DNA of 64,000 bases. Source: Roseomonas sp. KE2513 (GTDB taxonomy: Bacteria > Pseudomonadota > Alphaproteobacteria > Acetobacterales > Acetobacteraceae). Made by a program: the position numbers and the translations under genes. The first letter of the stretch is position 1, and every line of letters begins with the position of its first letter. The DNA is taken from NCBI RefSeq assembly GCF_016107305.1, contig NZ_RCVR01000001.1, positions 372,001 through 436,000 of the forward strand. The letters run 5' to 3'. The notes below the pieces were generated by a model. That model searched no databases and was not told the origin of the DNA. It was given only the letters and a program-made list of their open reading frames with translations. This document shows positions 25,935-33,814 of this stretch, piece after piece.

Positions 25935-27236
25935 TCAGCGCCGCATGTTGAGCGTGTCCTGCAGCAGTTCATCCGAGACGGTCACGATTTTCGTGTTCGC
26001 CGAATAGGCGCGCTGGGCGAGGATGAGCTTCGAGAATTCGGAGGCGAGGTCCACGTTCGAGCCCTCCAGCGAGGAGGTGACGATCTTGCCGCTGCCGTTC
26101 GAGGAGGCGTCGTTCACCCGCGCCTCGCCACTGTCGTTCGTGCGGAGATAGGCCTGGCCGTCCACCTTCTGCAGCTTGTCGGGGTCGGCGAAGGTGACGA
26201 TGGGCACGCGGCCGATCGTGCGCGACTGGCCGTTGTCGTAGTTCACCGTCAGGTCGCCGGTGTCGGAGAGGGAGACGGTGGAGAAGCTGCCAAGCGGCAC
26301 GCCGTCCTGGGAGATGTCGCGCAGCGTGTATTCCTGCCCGGAATACTGGGTGAGGCCCGAGGCCTGGCCATAATCACCGAGCTTCAGGTTTACCGTCTGC
26401 GGCCCCTGCCCGAAATCCGCGGTGAACTGGATCGTCGCAGGGTCACCCACGACCGGCGGGTCGTTCACGACAGTCAGGCCGGACGCGCCGGAGAAGGAGC
26501 CGATCGTTCCGGCATTAACCGCGGGCGTCGCCGTCGTGCCGAAGCTCACGTCCACGCTGCGGGTTCCGCCCATCGTGTCGTCCGGGATGGACATGCCCAG
26601 GCTCCACTGGTTCGTGCCCGTGTTCGTCCAGGTCATGTCCACGTCGTGGAGACGGCCGAGGCTGTCATAGATCTTGATCTGCGCGCTCACCGGCTTCGTC
26701 GTGGAGTCCGCGGGCAGGTTGGCGGAGAGGTTCACGTTCTCCGTCGGCACGGGGTTGTAGACCGACTGGTCCACGCGCATCGGATTGACGGTGGAGCGGT
26801 CGGGGTTGCCCTGCGAATCAGTGCTCCAGCCCTGCAGGTAGTAGCCCTGGCCGTTCACGAGGTAGCCGTCGCGGTCCATGTTGAAGTCGCCCGCGCGCGT
26901 GTAGAAGTCGCGCGCGTCGAAGACCGGCTTGCCGTTCTCCGTACTCCGCGGCAGGGCGACGGCGAACATCCCCTGCCCCGCGACCGCCATCGCGAGCGGG
27001 TTGTCTGAGGGCTGCACCGTGCCCTGCACCGTTACGGTGTAGTCGGGCCGCGCGATGACCGAGCCCGGCTGGTTCACCTGCTGGTTGGAACGGGTGACGT
27101 AGGACACGAAGTTGGAATCGGTGCGCTTGAAGCCGGTTGTCTGGCTGTTGGCGACGTTGTCGGCCACGTTGCCCAGCGCGCGCGACTGTGCGGTGAGCCC
27201 GCTGATAGCCGTGGTCATCGAGGCGTAGAGCGACAT
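25935..27236 (-). CDS. flgE: Flagellar hook protein FlgE
   Basis: This 433-residue hook subunit has the N-terminal ANVADNVANSQTTGFKR-type motif (here LGNVADNVANSQTTGFKRTDSNF), a central FlgE domain with YDSLGRLHDVDMTW, and a C-terminal SNVDLASEFSKLILAQRAYSANTKIVTVSDELLQDTLNMRR. The ATG is at 27236. A consensus sigma-54 promoter lies 115 bases upstream on the same strand, fitting hook genes being class III sigma-54 targets in alphaproteobacteria. Confidence 0.95.
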   Translation of the reverse strand: MSLYASMTTAISGLTAQSRALGNVADNVANSQTTGFKRTDSNFVSYVTRSNQQVNQPGSVIARPDYTVTVQGTVQPSDNPLAMAVAGQGMFAVALPRSTENGKPVFDARDFYTRAGDFNMDRDGYLVNGQGYYLQGWSTDSQGNPDRSTVNPMRVDQSVYNPVPTENVNLSANLPADSTTKPVSAQIKIYDSLGRLHDVDMTWTNTGTNQWSLGMSIPDDTMGGTRSVDVSFGTTATPAVNAGTIGSFSGASGLTVVNDPPVVGDPATIQFTADFGQGPQTVNLKLGDYGQASGLTQYSGQEYTLRDISQDGVPLGSFSTVSLSDTGDLTVNYDNGQSRTIGRVPIVTFADPDKLQKVDGQAYLRTNDSGEARVNDASSNGSGKIVTSSLEGSNVDLASEFSKLILAQRAYSANTKIVTVSDELLQDTLNMRR

Positions 27237-27350
27237 GTTGGCTCCCTGTCCTGTGGGGCTGTGGCGGGGCGGGCGGTGCGCCTGGCGCCGGCGGGGGTTC
27301 GAAACCCCACCTGCACCACCCTGCCCGGCCGCCCGGGTGGGGGCGCTGGC

Positions 27351-27365
27351 GCAACCCATGTGCCA
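27351..27365 (-). promoter_or_regulatory. Sigma-54 promoter for flgE
   Basis: On the minus strand the sequence reads TGGCAC-ATGGG-TTGC, an exact match to the sigma-54 consensus TGGCAC-N5-TTGC with GG and GC 10 bases apart. It lies 115 bases before the flgE start and points toward it. The activator is presumably FlbD, encoded at 33.8 kb. Confidence 0.85.
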
Positions 27366-27460
27366 GCCATCCGGCAGGGTTCCGCGGCGCCCCTTGCCGC
27401 TCACCCGGCAGAGCCTGCCGCCCTTGGGGACAAGCGTGCCGCCGCGGCGTGGCCACGGGC

Positions 27461-27475
27461 TGGCAAGCGGCTTGC
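27461..27475 (+). promoter_or_regulatory. Sigma-54-type promoter for fliK
   Basis: TGGCAA-GCGGC-TTGC matches the sigma-54 consensus at all but one base (A for C at the sixth position), with correct GG/GC spacing. It is 51 bases before the fliK start and oriented toward it. With the flgE promoter it makes a divergent pair about 95 bases apart. Confidence 0.75.
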
Positions 27476-27525
27476 GGAAGGGGGTTGCGGGGCCGCGCTG
27501 ACGCCCCCGGGGAGCAGAGCCGAGG

Positions 27526-29346
27526 ATGGAAGCGCTGGACAGCCTACCGACAACCGGCTCCGCCACGGGGGCGCCCGCCGCGCCCGCCGGGGCCATCCCT
27601 GCTGGGAAGGGCTTCCACCGAACCCTCCGGGATGTGCGGGAGGAGGGTGGATCCGCCGCCGTGACGCCGCTCGGTGCCGGGCCCAGGTACGCCGCGGCCC
27701 GGATGACACCCGCTGCGGGCGGCGCGGCGCCGGCGGTTCCCGCCCAGGGGGTTCCGGGGCAGGTCGCCCAGGGACAAGCCGCGGGGGTGCAGGCCGTCGT
27801 GGCTCAGGGCAGCGCAGGCCAGGCTTTTCCGATTCAGGCGCTACCTCCATGTGGGAACGAGCGCGGACAGACCCCGCCCATGGAAGCCGCAGGCCAGGAA
27901 GGCCGGTCCGGAGAAGCGGCGATCCCCTCCGCGTCCCCAGTTTCCACCGTCCCGCAAAATGCAGGGCAAGTCGTGGCGGGCAACTCGGCGAAGTCGGCGG
28001 CCGGCAAGATGCCGTCGTCCCCTTCTGCCGGGGCCCCGCCGATCGGCGGGGCCGCCCAGCACGGCAAGGGGGCGCCCCCTGGTCAGGGCGTTCCCGCGTC
28101 GGTCGACGCAAAGGAGGACGCCGAGGCGACCACGAGCGCCGAAATGGGCGAGCTCGCGCAGGCGGAGAATGCGCCCGCGCTCCCCTGGCCGGCCATGCCC
28201 GCCGATGCCGGGGTGGAGACGGGTGCCCTCGGCCTCATGCCGCCGAACATGGCTGGAGAGGCGGGCGTCTCGCCGCAGGAGCCCCTTGCGGTGGCAAATC
28301 CCTTTCCTGCCGGGGCTCCGATCGCCGGGCAGGTCCCGCCGCCCGCATCGTCCACGGTGAATCCGGCGGCCGTCCCCACGGGAACGGCCAGGGCAATCGG
28401 AACGGGCCGGGCGATCAACGGGGCTGCCAACAGGGCGGCCAGCGGTGCCTCTTCGCCTACGCCCGGCGCGGCCGGATCGGCCGCGGCCGGCGAGGTAGAA
28501 ACGGGCGGGACCGTAGCCAAGGGGGCAGAGGGAGCCAGGAAGGCCTCCGCCCCCTCGGAGAAACAGGTGTGGGCGGAGCATCCGGGGCAACGGGCCGATG
28601 GACCCAGCCTGCCGGGGTCACCGGTCGCGGAGCGGCTTCCGGGATCGGCACCCTCGAGCTTCGAAGCCCTGCTCGGCGAGGGCGGGAAGGCGTCGGAAGC
28701 CGGTCAGGCGCGCGCCGGGGGTGAGGCCACGGCGGCATCGGTTGTGCCCGCCACAGCCTCGTCTGCCCTGCCCGTTGGGATCATGCCGGCGCATAGCCCG
28801 CCGCCCGCGGCAATGCCGGTCTTGGCGCCGCCGCCGGAGGCAGGCCCGGCCCCGCGCCTGATGCCGCGCGTTGCCCCAGCCGAGCAGGTGGCGCCTGTCG
28901 CGATCGCCCTCGCCCTGGGCGGCGGCACGAATGGGCGGATCAGCCTCAGCCTCGATCCGGTGGAACTCGGCCGGGTGGAGGTAACGGTGGAGCGGGTGGG
29001 GGAAGGCGCGCGTGTCCAGGTTGCGGCGGAACGGCCGGAGACTCTCGCCCTCTTGGCGCGGGACGGCGCCTCGCTGGAAAGGGCGCTCGGCGGTGCCGGG
29101 ATCGGCGGCGACGGCGGGCGGAGCATCAGCTTCTCGCTTCTCGGCGGCGATGCGGGCGGACAGGGAAATGCCTTCGGGAATGGCCAGGGCCGCACCGGCT
29201 GGTCGGAGAGCGGACGCGGCGGCCAAGGCGGCGGCCAGGGCGGCGGGAGGCAGGGCGGCTCCTGGCGCGGCGCCGCGGGCGAGCCGCCCGAGGTCTTGAA
29301 CACGCAGCACCGAGTCCTGCTCGGCCTGCTCGATATCGCGATCTAG
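27526..29346 (+). CDS. fliK: Flagellar hook-length control protein FliK
   Basis: This 606-residue protein sets hook length and switches secretion specificity. The first 450 residues are a low-complexity Ala/Pro/Gly/Gln-rich ruler region with no clear fold. The C-terminal FliK domain (GRISLSLDPVELGRVEVTVERVGEGARVQVAAERPETLALLARDGASLERALGGAGI, about residues 467-522) is well conserved and is followed by a Gly/Gln-rich tail. It begins the fliK-flgD unit and ends 10 bp before flgD. Confidence 0.9.
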   Translation: MEALDSLPTTGSATGAPAAPAGAIPAGKGFHRTLRDVREEGGSAAVTPLGAGPRYAAARMTPAAGGAAPAVPAQGVPGQVAQGQAAGVQAVVAQGSAGQAFPIQALPPCGNERGQTPPMEAAGQEGRSGEAAIPSASPVSTVPQNAGQVVAGNSAKSAAGKMPSSPSAGAPPIGGAAQHGKGAPPGQGVPASVDAKEDAEATTSAEMGELAQAENAPALPWPAMPADAGVETGALGLMPPNMAGEAGVSPQEPLAVANPFPAGAPIAGQVPPPASSTVNPAAVPTGTARAIGTGRAINGAANRAASGASSPTPGAAGSAAAGEVETGGTVAKGAEGARKASAPSEKQVWAEHPGQRADGPSLPGSPVAERLPGSAPSSFEALLGEGGKASEAGQARAGGEATAASVVPATASSALPVGIMPAHSPPPAAMPVLAPPPEAGPAPRLMPRVAPAEQVAPVAIALALGGGTNGRISLSLDPVELGRVEVTVERVGEGARVQVAAERPETLALLARDGASLERALGGAGIGGDGGRSISFSLLGGDAGGQGNAFGNGQGRTGWSESGRGGQGGGQGGGRQGGSWRGAAGEPPEVLNTQHRVLLGLLDIAI

Positions 29347-29356
29347 GAGGGTAAAC

Positions 29357-30034
29357 ATGGCCACCACCGCGGCCGCCGCGACAACCGCGGCAAGCAGCAC
29401 GACAGCCGGTTCTATGGCCTCGAAATCTGGTACGCAGCTTGCCGGTAACTTCAACAACTTTCTCGCTCTGCTGACAACGCAGCTGAAGAACCAATCCCCG
29501 ACCGACCCGCTCGACACGAACCAGATGACGAACCAGCTCGTGCAGTTCGCCTCGGTCGAGCAGCAGATCTCGATGAACAAGAACCTCGAGCAGATGGTCT
29601 CGCTTCAGCAGGCGGCACAACTCACGGCAGCGGCGCCGTTGATGGGACAGCGGGTGGAGGTGGAGGGCGACTCGCTTCCCCTGCAGAACGGCACCGCCAC
29701 CATCCGCCTGCCGGCCGGGGGTAATGCGCGTATGGCCGAAGTGACCGTGACGGACAGCGCCGGGCGGACGCTTCGCAAGACTCAGGTGAAGCTTGGCCAG
29801 TCCGCGCAGGACTGGCAGTGGGACGGGCGCGACGCGACCGGGAACAAGCTCGCGGACGGTGCCTACAGGGTGGCTGTGACGGGCGCGGATGCCTCGGGCG
29901 GCGCTGCCGCGACGAGCTTCACCGTTATCGGCACAGCGACGGCGGCGGAGCGCGCCGATGGGGTGCTGAGGCTCCGCATCGGCGGCGCGACCTATACCTT
30001 CGACAAGGTGCGCTCGATCGGGGCCGGGGCCTGA
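29357..30034 (+). CDS. flgD: Flagellar hook assembly scaffold FlgD
   Basis: This 225-residue capping protein is needed for hook assembly. It shows the FlgD N-terminal motif (NFNNFLALLTTQLKNQSPTDPLDTNQMTNQLVQFASVEQQISMNKNLEQM) and the C-terminal Ig/Tudor-like half (DWQWDGRDATGNKLADGAYRVAVTG). GGAGGGT precedes the ATG. It is probably translated from the same transcript as fliK. Confidence 0.95.
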   Translation: MATTAAAATTAASSTTAGSMASKSGTQLAGNFNNFLALLTTQLKNQSPTDPLDTNQMTNQLVQFASVEQQISMNKNLEQMVSLQQAAQLTAAAPLMGQRVEVEGDSLPLQNGTATIRLPAGGNARMAEVTVTDSAGRTLRKTQVKLGQSAQDWQWDGRDATGNKLADGAYRVAVTGADASGGAAATSFTVIGTATAAERADGVLRLRIGGATYTFDKVRSIGAGA

Positions 30035-30069
30035 CGCAAAGGAGCGCTCGGTAACCTCCTCTTAACCCC

Positions 30070-30106
30070 GGCCCGGCAAAGATTGCCGGGCCGGCAGAAT
30101 GCCGGC
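30070..30106 (+). repeat. Two overlapping hairpins between flgD and fliF
   Basis: GGCCCGGCAA-AGA-TTGCCGGGCC (30070-30092) is a perfect 10-bp hairpin. GCCGGCA-GAA-TGCCGGC (30090-30106) is a 7-bp hairpin sharing three bases with the first, so the two full stems compete. No T-run follows. The element could terminate or attenuate the fliK-flgD transcript, or process it before fliF. Confidence 0.6.
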
Positions 30107-30176
30107 TCGAGAGGGCCGCGGGATGCGAGAGGTAGGGGTTCGTTCTTCCGGACCGTTCGACGCGGGGAGCCGCTGA

Positions 30177-31841
30177 ATGCCGGGCTTCCTCGAGCAACTG
30201 CGTGCCCTCGGGCCGGTGCGCCTCGCGGCGATGGGAGGAACGGCGCTCGCCGTCCTCGGGCTCCTCGCCTGGTTCGGGATGCGAGCCGGGCAGCCGGGCA
30301 TGACCCTCCTCTACTCCGACCTGGATGCACGTGACGCGGGGGCGGTGGTCGCGACGCTCGACCGCCAGAAGGTGCCCTACCGGCTCGGCGCGGGCGGCAC
30401 GACCATCCTTGTGCCCGAGGAAATGGTGCCGCGCCTTCGCCTCGCCCTCGCGCGTGAGGGGCTGCCCGCTGGCGGCAATGTCGGCTGGGAGATCTTCGAC
30501 CGCGGTGAGAGCCTGACCACCACCCCCTTCCAGCAGGACGTTAACCGGCTGCGCGCCATGGAGGGCGAGCTGGCCCGGACGATCCGCGGCCTGGCCGGCG
30601 TGCGGGCCGCGCGGGTGCACCTCGTGCTCCCGCGGCGCGAGGCCTTCTCCCGCCAGCAGTCCGAGGCGCAAGCCAGCGTGGTGCTGACCATGCAGGGCGT
30701 GCAGCGGCTGGACCGGGAGGGCGTGCAGGCGGTGCTGCACCTGGTGGCGACCGCCGTGCCCGGGCTGCAGGCTCGCAACGTCTCCATCGTGGACAGCCGC
30801 GGGGAACTGCTGGCCCGCGGCGGGCAGGCCGTGAGCGGCCCCGCCGCCGCCGCCACGCAGGAGGAGATGCGCCGTGCCGAGGGCATGCGCATCGCCCGCT
30901 CGTTGGAGGAGATGCTGGAGCGCAGCCTTGGCGCCGGCCGCGTCAGGGCCGAGGCGACGGTGGAGATGGATTTCGACCGCGTCCAGACGACCGAGGAGCG
31001 CTTCGACCCCGAGAACCAGGTGCCCCGCAGCGTCCAGAACAGCCAGGAGCAGTCGCGCGGCGCGGAGGGCGGCAATGTCTCCGTCGCCAACCAGCTCCCG
31101 GGTGCGGATGGCGCCGGTGGGGGCGGTGGTTCCTCGGAGAGCAAGTCCGAGGAGACGACGAACTTCGAAATCGGCAAGACCGTCCGCAACACGGTCCGCG
31201 AGCACCCGGTGGTGCGTCGCCTTTCAGTCGCCGTGCTGGTGGACGGCGTGTGGGAGGGGACGCCGCCCGCCTTCCGCGAGCGAGGTGCCGAGGAGCTGGC
31301 GCGCATCGGCACGCTCGTGCGCAGCGCCGTCGGCTTCGATGAGCGGCGCGGCGACCGGGTGGAGGTCGTCTCCATGCGCTTCGCGGCGCCCGAGGGCGGC
31401 GATAGTCCGATGGATGCGGGCGTGCTGGGCTTGGGGATCGGGCCGGCGACGGTCGCCCGGCTGGTGGAATCGGCGCTCTACGCGGTCGTCGCCCTGTTGG
31501 CCATTCTCCTCGTCGTGCGCCCCATGACACGGCGGCTGACCGCGACGCTCATCCCGCCGGCACTGGCCGCGGCACCAGAGGGAGCCGCGCTGCCGGGCGT
31601 GGCGGGTGCCGCGGGCGCGGCCCTGGCAGGGCCGGCCGCGATCGGTGCCCTGGCCGGACCGGGCGGTGTCCTGGCTGGTCCGGATGATGGCGGGCCCGAG
31701 GATGAATCGATGGTCACCATGAACCGCGTGCAGGGCCAGCTCCGCGCCTCTTCGATCGCGAGGGTGAACGCCCTGATCGAAAGCAACCCTGACGAGGGGC
31801 TGACGGTGATCCGTGGCTGGCTGGCCCCTGAAGGAACCTGA
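30177..31841 (+). CDS. fliF: Flagellar MS-ring protein FliF
   Basis: This 554-residue inner-membrane ring protein is the base of the flagellar motor. A first membrane helix lies near residues 17-36, the YscJ/FliF ring-building motifs include [27 protein letters not shown] and [33 protein letters not shown], and a second helix lies near residues 430-452. The C-terminal [21 protein letters not shown] binds FliG. It heads the operon fliF-fliG-fliH-fliN-flbD. Confidence 0.95.
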   Translation: MPGFLEQLRALGPVRLAAMGGTALAVLGLLAWFGMRAGQPGMTLLYSDLDARDAGAVVATLDRQKVPYRLGAGGTTILVPEEMVPRLRLALAREGLPAGGNVGWEIFDRGESLTTTPFQQDVNRLRAMEGELARTIRGLAGVRAARVHLVLPRREAFSRQQSEAQASVVLTMQGVQRLDREGVQAVLHLVATAVPGLQARNVSIVDSRGELLARGGQAVSGPAAAATQEEMRRAEGMRIARSLEEMLERSLGAGRVRAEATVEMDFDRVQTTEERFDPENQVPRSVQNSQEQSRGAEGGNVSVANQLPGADGAGGGGGSSESKSEETTNFEIGKTVRNTVREHPVVRRLSVAVLVDGVWEGTPPAFRERGAEELARIGTLVRSAVGFDERRGDRVEVVSMRFAAPEGGDSPMDAGVLGLGIGPATVARLVESALYAVVALLAILLVVRPMTRRLTATLIPPALAAAPEGAALPGVAGAAGAALAGPAAIGALAGPGGVLAGPDDGGPEDESMVTMNRVQGQLRASSIARVNALIESNPDEGLTVIRGWLAPEGT

Positions 31842-31843
31842 CG

Positions 31844-32839
31844 ATGGCATCGCCCCTGAACGGACCGCAGAAGGCCGCAGTCATTCTCCTGACCCTTGCC
31901 GAGGAGCACTCCGAAAAGCTTTTCGCTAGACTGCACGAGGACGAGATCAAGGACGTCTCGGCGGCCATGGCGACCCTTGGCGTCGTGGACGCGACGGTGG
32001 TGGAGGATCTCTGCAAGGAGTTCTCCGACGCGCTGGGCGCGACCGGCAAGCTCGTCGGCTCCTACGAAACGACCGAGCGGATGCTGCTCAAGACGCTCCC
32101 GAGGGACCGCGTCCAGCAAATCATGGAGGAGATCCGCGGCCCCGCCGGGCGGACCATGTGGGACAAGCTCGGCAACGTGTCCGAGGCCGTTCTCGCGAAC
32201 TACCTCAAGAACGAATACCCGCAGACGGTCGCCGTCGTGCTCTCCAAGGTGAAGCCCGATCACGCGGCGCGCGTGCTGGCGCTGCTGCCCGAGGGCTTCG
32301 CCATGGAGGTGGTGATGCGGATGCTGCGAATGGAGACGGTGCAGAAGGAAGCACTGGAGGGCGTCGAGCGCACGCTGAAGATGGAGTTCATGAGCAACCT
32401 GGCGCGCGCCAGCCGCCAGGACAGCCACGAGGTCATGGCCGAGATCTTCAACAACCTCGATCGCGCCGCCGAGGGACGGATCATGGCCGCGTTGGAGGAG
32501 CGCAACCGCGAGAGCGCGGAGCGCATCCGGGCGCTGATGTTCACCTTCGACGACCTCGCCCGCCTCGACGGACAGGGCGTGCAGCTCCTGCTGCGCAGCG
32601 TGGAGAAGGACAAGCTGGCGCTGGCGCTGAAGGGCGCGAGCGAGCCGTTGAAGGACCTGTTCTACCGCAATCTGTCAGAGCGCGCGGCGAAGATGCTGAA
32701 GGACGACGTGGCGGCGCTCGGCGCCGTCAGGCTGCGCGACGTGGACGAGGCGCAGGCCGCGATGGTCGCCACCGCGAAGGACTTGGCCGCCTCCGGCCAG
32801 ATCCAGCTTGAGGATGGGCAGGAGGCCATGATCGCGTGA
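31844..32839 (+). CDS. fliG: Flagellar motor switch protein FliG
   Basis: This 331-residue rotor protein connects FliF to FliM/FliN and contacts the stator. It has the N-terminal [29 protein letters not shown] domain, the middle domain with the EHPQT-like [27 protein letters not shown], and the C-terminal charged helix ([32 protein letters not shown]). It begins 2 bp after the fliF stop. Confidence 0.96.
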   Translation: MASPLNGPQKAAVILLTLAEEHSEKLFARLHEDEIKDVSAAMATLGVVDATVVEDLCKEFSDALGATGKLVGSYETTERMLLKTLPRDRVQQIMEEIRGPAGRTMWDKLGNVSEAVLANYLKNEYPQTVAVVLSKVKPDHAARVLALLPEGFAMEVVMRMLRMETVQKEALEGVERTLKMEFMSNLARASRQDSHEVMAEIFNNLDRAAEGRIMAALEERNRESAERIRALMFTFDDLARLDGQGVQLLLRSVEKDKLALALKGASEPLKDLFYRNLSERAAKMLKDDVAALGAVRLRDVDEAQAAMVATAKDLAASGQIQLEDGQEAMIA

Positions 32840-32861
32840 CGCGCTTCGCGGGAATGCCGCC

Positions 32862-33503
32862 ATGCTGAGTTCCTCCCCTCTGATGACCGGACTGCGCGGC
32901 CTAGCGCTGCCCGACCTCGACGCACCGGCCGTCACGATTCCCGCCGAGCCGCCGCCGACCGCAATCGAGGAGCGGGTGGAGGAGGCCCGCCGCGAGGGGC
33001 ACGCCGCCGGTCTGCGGGAGGGCGAGGCCCGCGGGCGGGCGGCCGAGCAGGTGTCCCGAGACGCCCTGCGGGACGAGGCCATCCGCGTCGCGCTGCTGGA
33101 GCTCGAGGGCGCCCGCGCCGCCGCGCGGGAGGCGAGCGATGCGGGCGCGCATGCCCTGGCCTCGCTGCTGGTCGGCATGGTGGACGCCGCCCTGCCCGGC
33201 GCCGCCGCGCGCGAGGCGGCGGCGCTGCTGGAGCCGCTGGTGAAGGCGCTCGGCCCGGTGGAGGACGCGCCAGCCGGCGCGACGCTGCGGGTGCCCCCTG
33301 CGCTGCTCGACCACGCGCGCACCCGCTTCGTTGCGCTCGGCCTGCCAATCGAGCCCGATCCGGCGCTGCCGGAGGGGGATGCACGCATCGCCTGGAAGCA
33401 TGGCGGCCTCGAGCTCGACCTTTCCCGCCGCCGCGCGGCCATCAAGGAATGCCTGGAGGCGCTGCGGCTGACGCCCCCGGATAGAACAGGAGACAGCCTG
33501 TGA
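32862..33503 (+). CDS. fliH: Flagellar assembly protein FliH (FlbE-like)
   Basis: This 213-residue protein lies in the fliH position of the operon (called flbE in Caulobacter). The N-terminal half has repeated Glu/Arg/Gly helices (EERVEEARREGHAAGLREGEARGRAAEQ) typical of the FliH GxxxG-rich region, and the C-terminal half resembles the FliH/YscL domain (DARIAWKHGGLELDLSRRRAAIKECLEAL). FliH regulates the FliI ATPase, which is not encoded here. Its stop overlaps the fliN GTG start. Sequence divergence makes position an important part of the call. Confidence 0.8.
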   Translation: MLSSSPLMTGLRGLALPDLDAPAVTIPAEPPPTAIEERVEEARREGHAAGLREGEARGRAAEQVSRDALRDEAIRVALLELEGARAAAREASDAGAHALASLLVGMVDAALPGAAAREAAALLEPLVKALGPVEDAPAGATLRVPPALLDHARTRFVALGLPIEPDPALPEGDARIAWKHGGLELDLSRRRAAIKECLEALRLTPPDRTGDSL

Positions 33504-33814
33504 CGAATGGATTCGAGCCAGTTTCCGCGAATGAGGCCGCCGAGCCCCGCCCGCCCGGGGCGAGCCAGGGGTTAGACGCCGTCTATGACATCCCCGTGCA
33601 GGTCAGCGCGGTGCTGGGACGCGCGACGCTTCAGGTGAGCCAACTTCTGAAGCTGGGACGCGGCGCGGTGGTGGAGCTGGACCGCAAGCTGGGCGAGGCG
33701 GTGGACATTTACGTCAACAATCGCCTCGTCGCCCGCGGTGAGGTGGTCATGGTCGAGGACAACCGCCTGGGTGTGACGATGACGGAAATCGTGAAGGCGG
33801 ACCGGGCAGGATGA
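33500..33814 (+). CDS. fliN: Flagellar motor switch protein FliN
   Basis: This 104-residue C-ring protein has the SpoA domain: YDIPVQVSAVLGRATLQVSQLLKLGRGAVVELDRKLGEAVDIYVNNRLVARGEVVMVEDNRLGVTMTEIV. The start is GTG, overlapping the fliH stop (GTGA), and the stop overlaps the flbD ATG. FliM, its usual partner, is not in the window. Confidence 0.95.
   Translation: MTNGFEPVSANEAAEPRPPGASQGLDAVYDIPVQVSAVLGRATLQVSQLLKLGRGAVVELDRKLGEAVDIYVNNRLVARGEVVMVEDNRLGVTMTEIVKADRAG

Noticed and set aside
28000-28900. Low-complexity Ala/Gly/Pro-rich repeats in the middle of fliK as a possible inserted element
   Set aside because: FliK ruler regions are normally disordered and compositionally biased; no repeat unit or boundary is visible.
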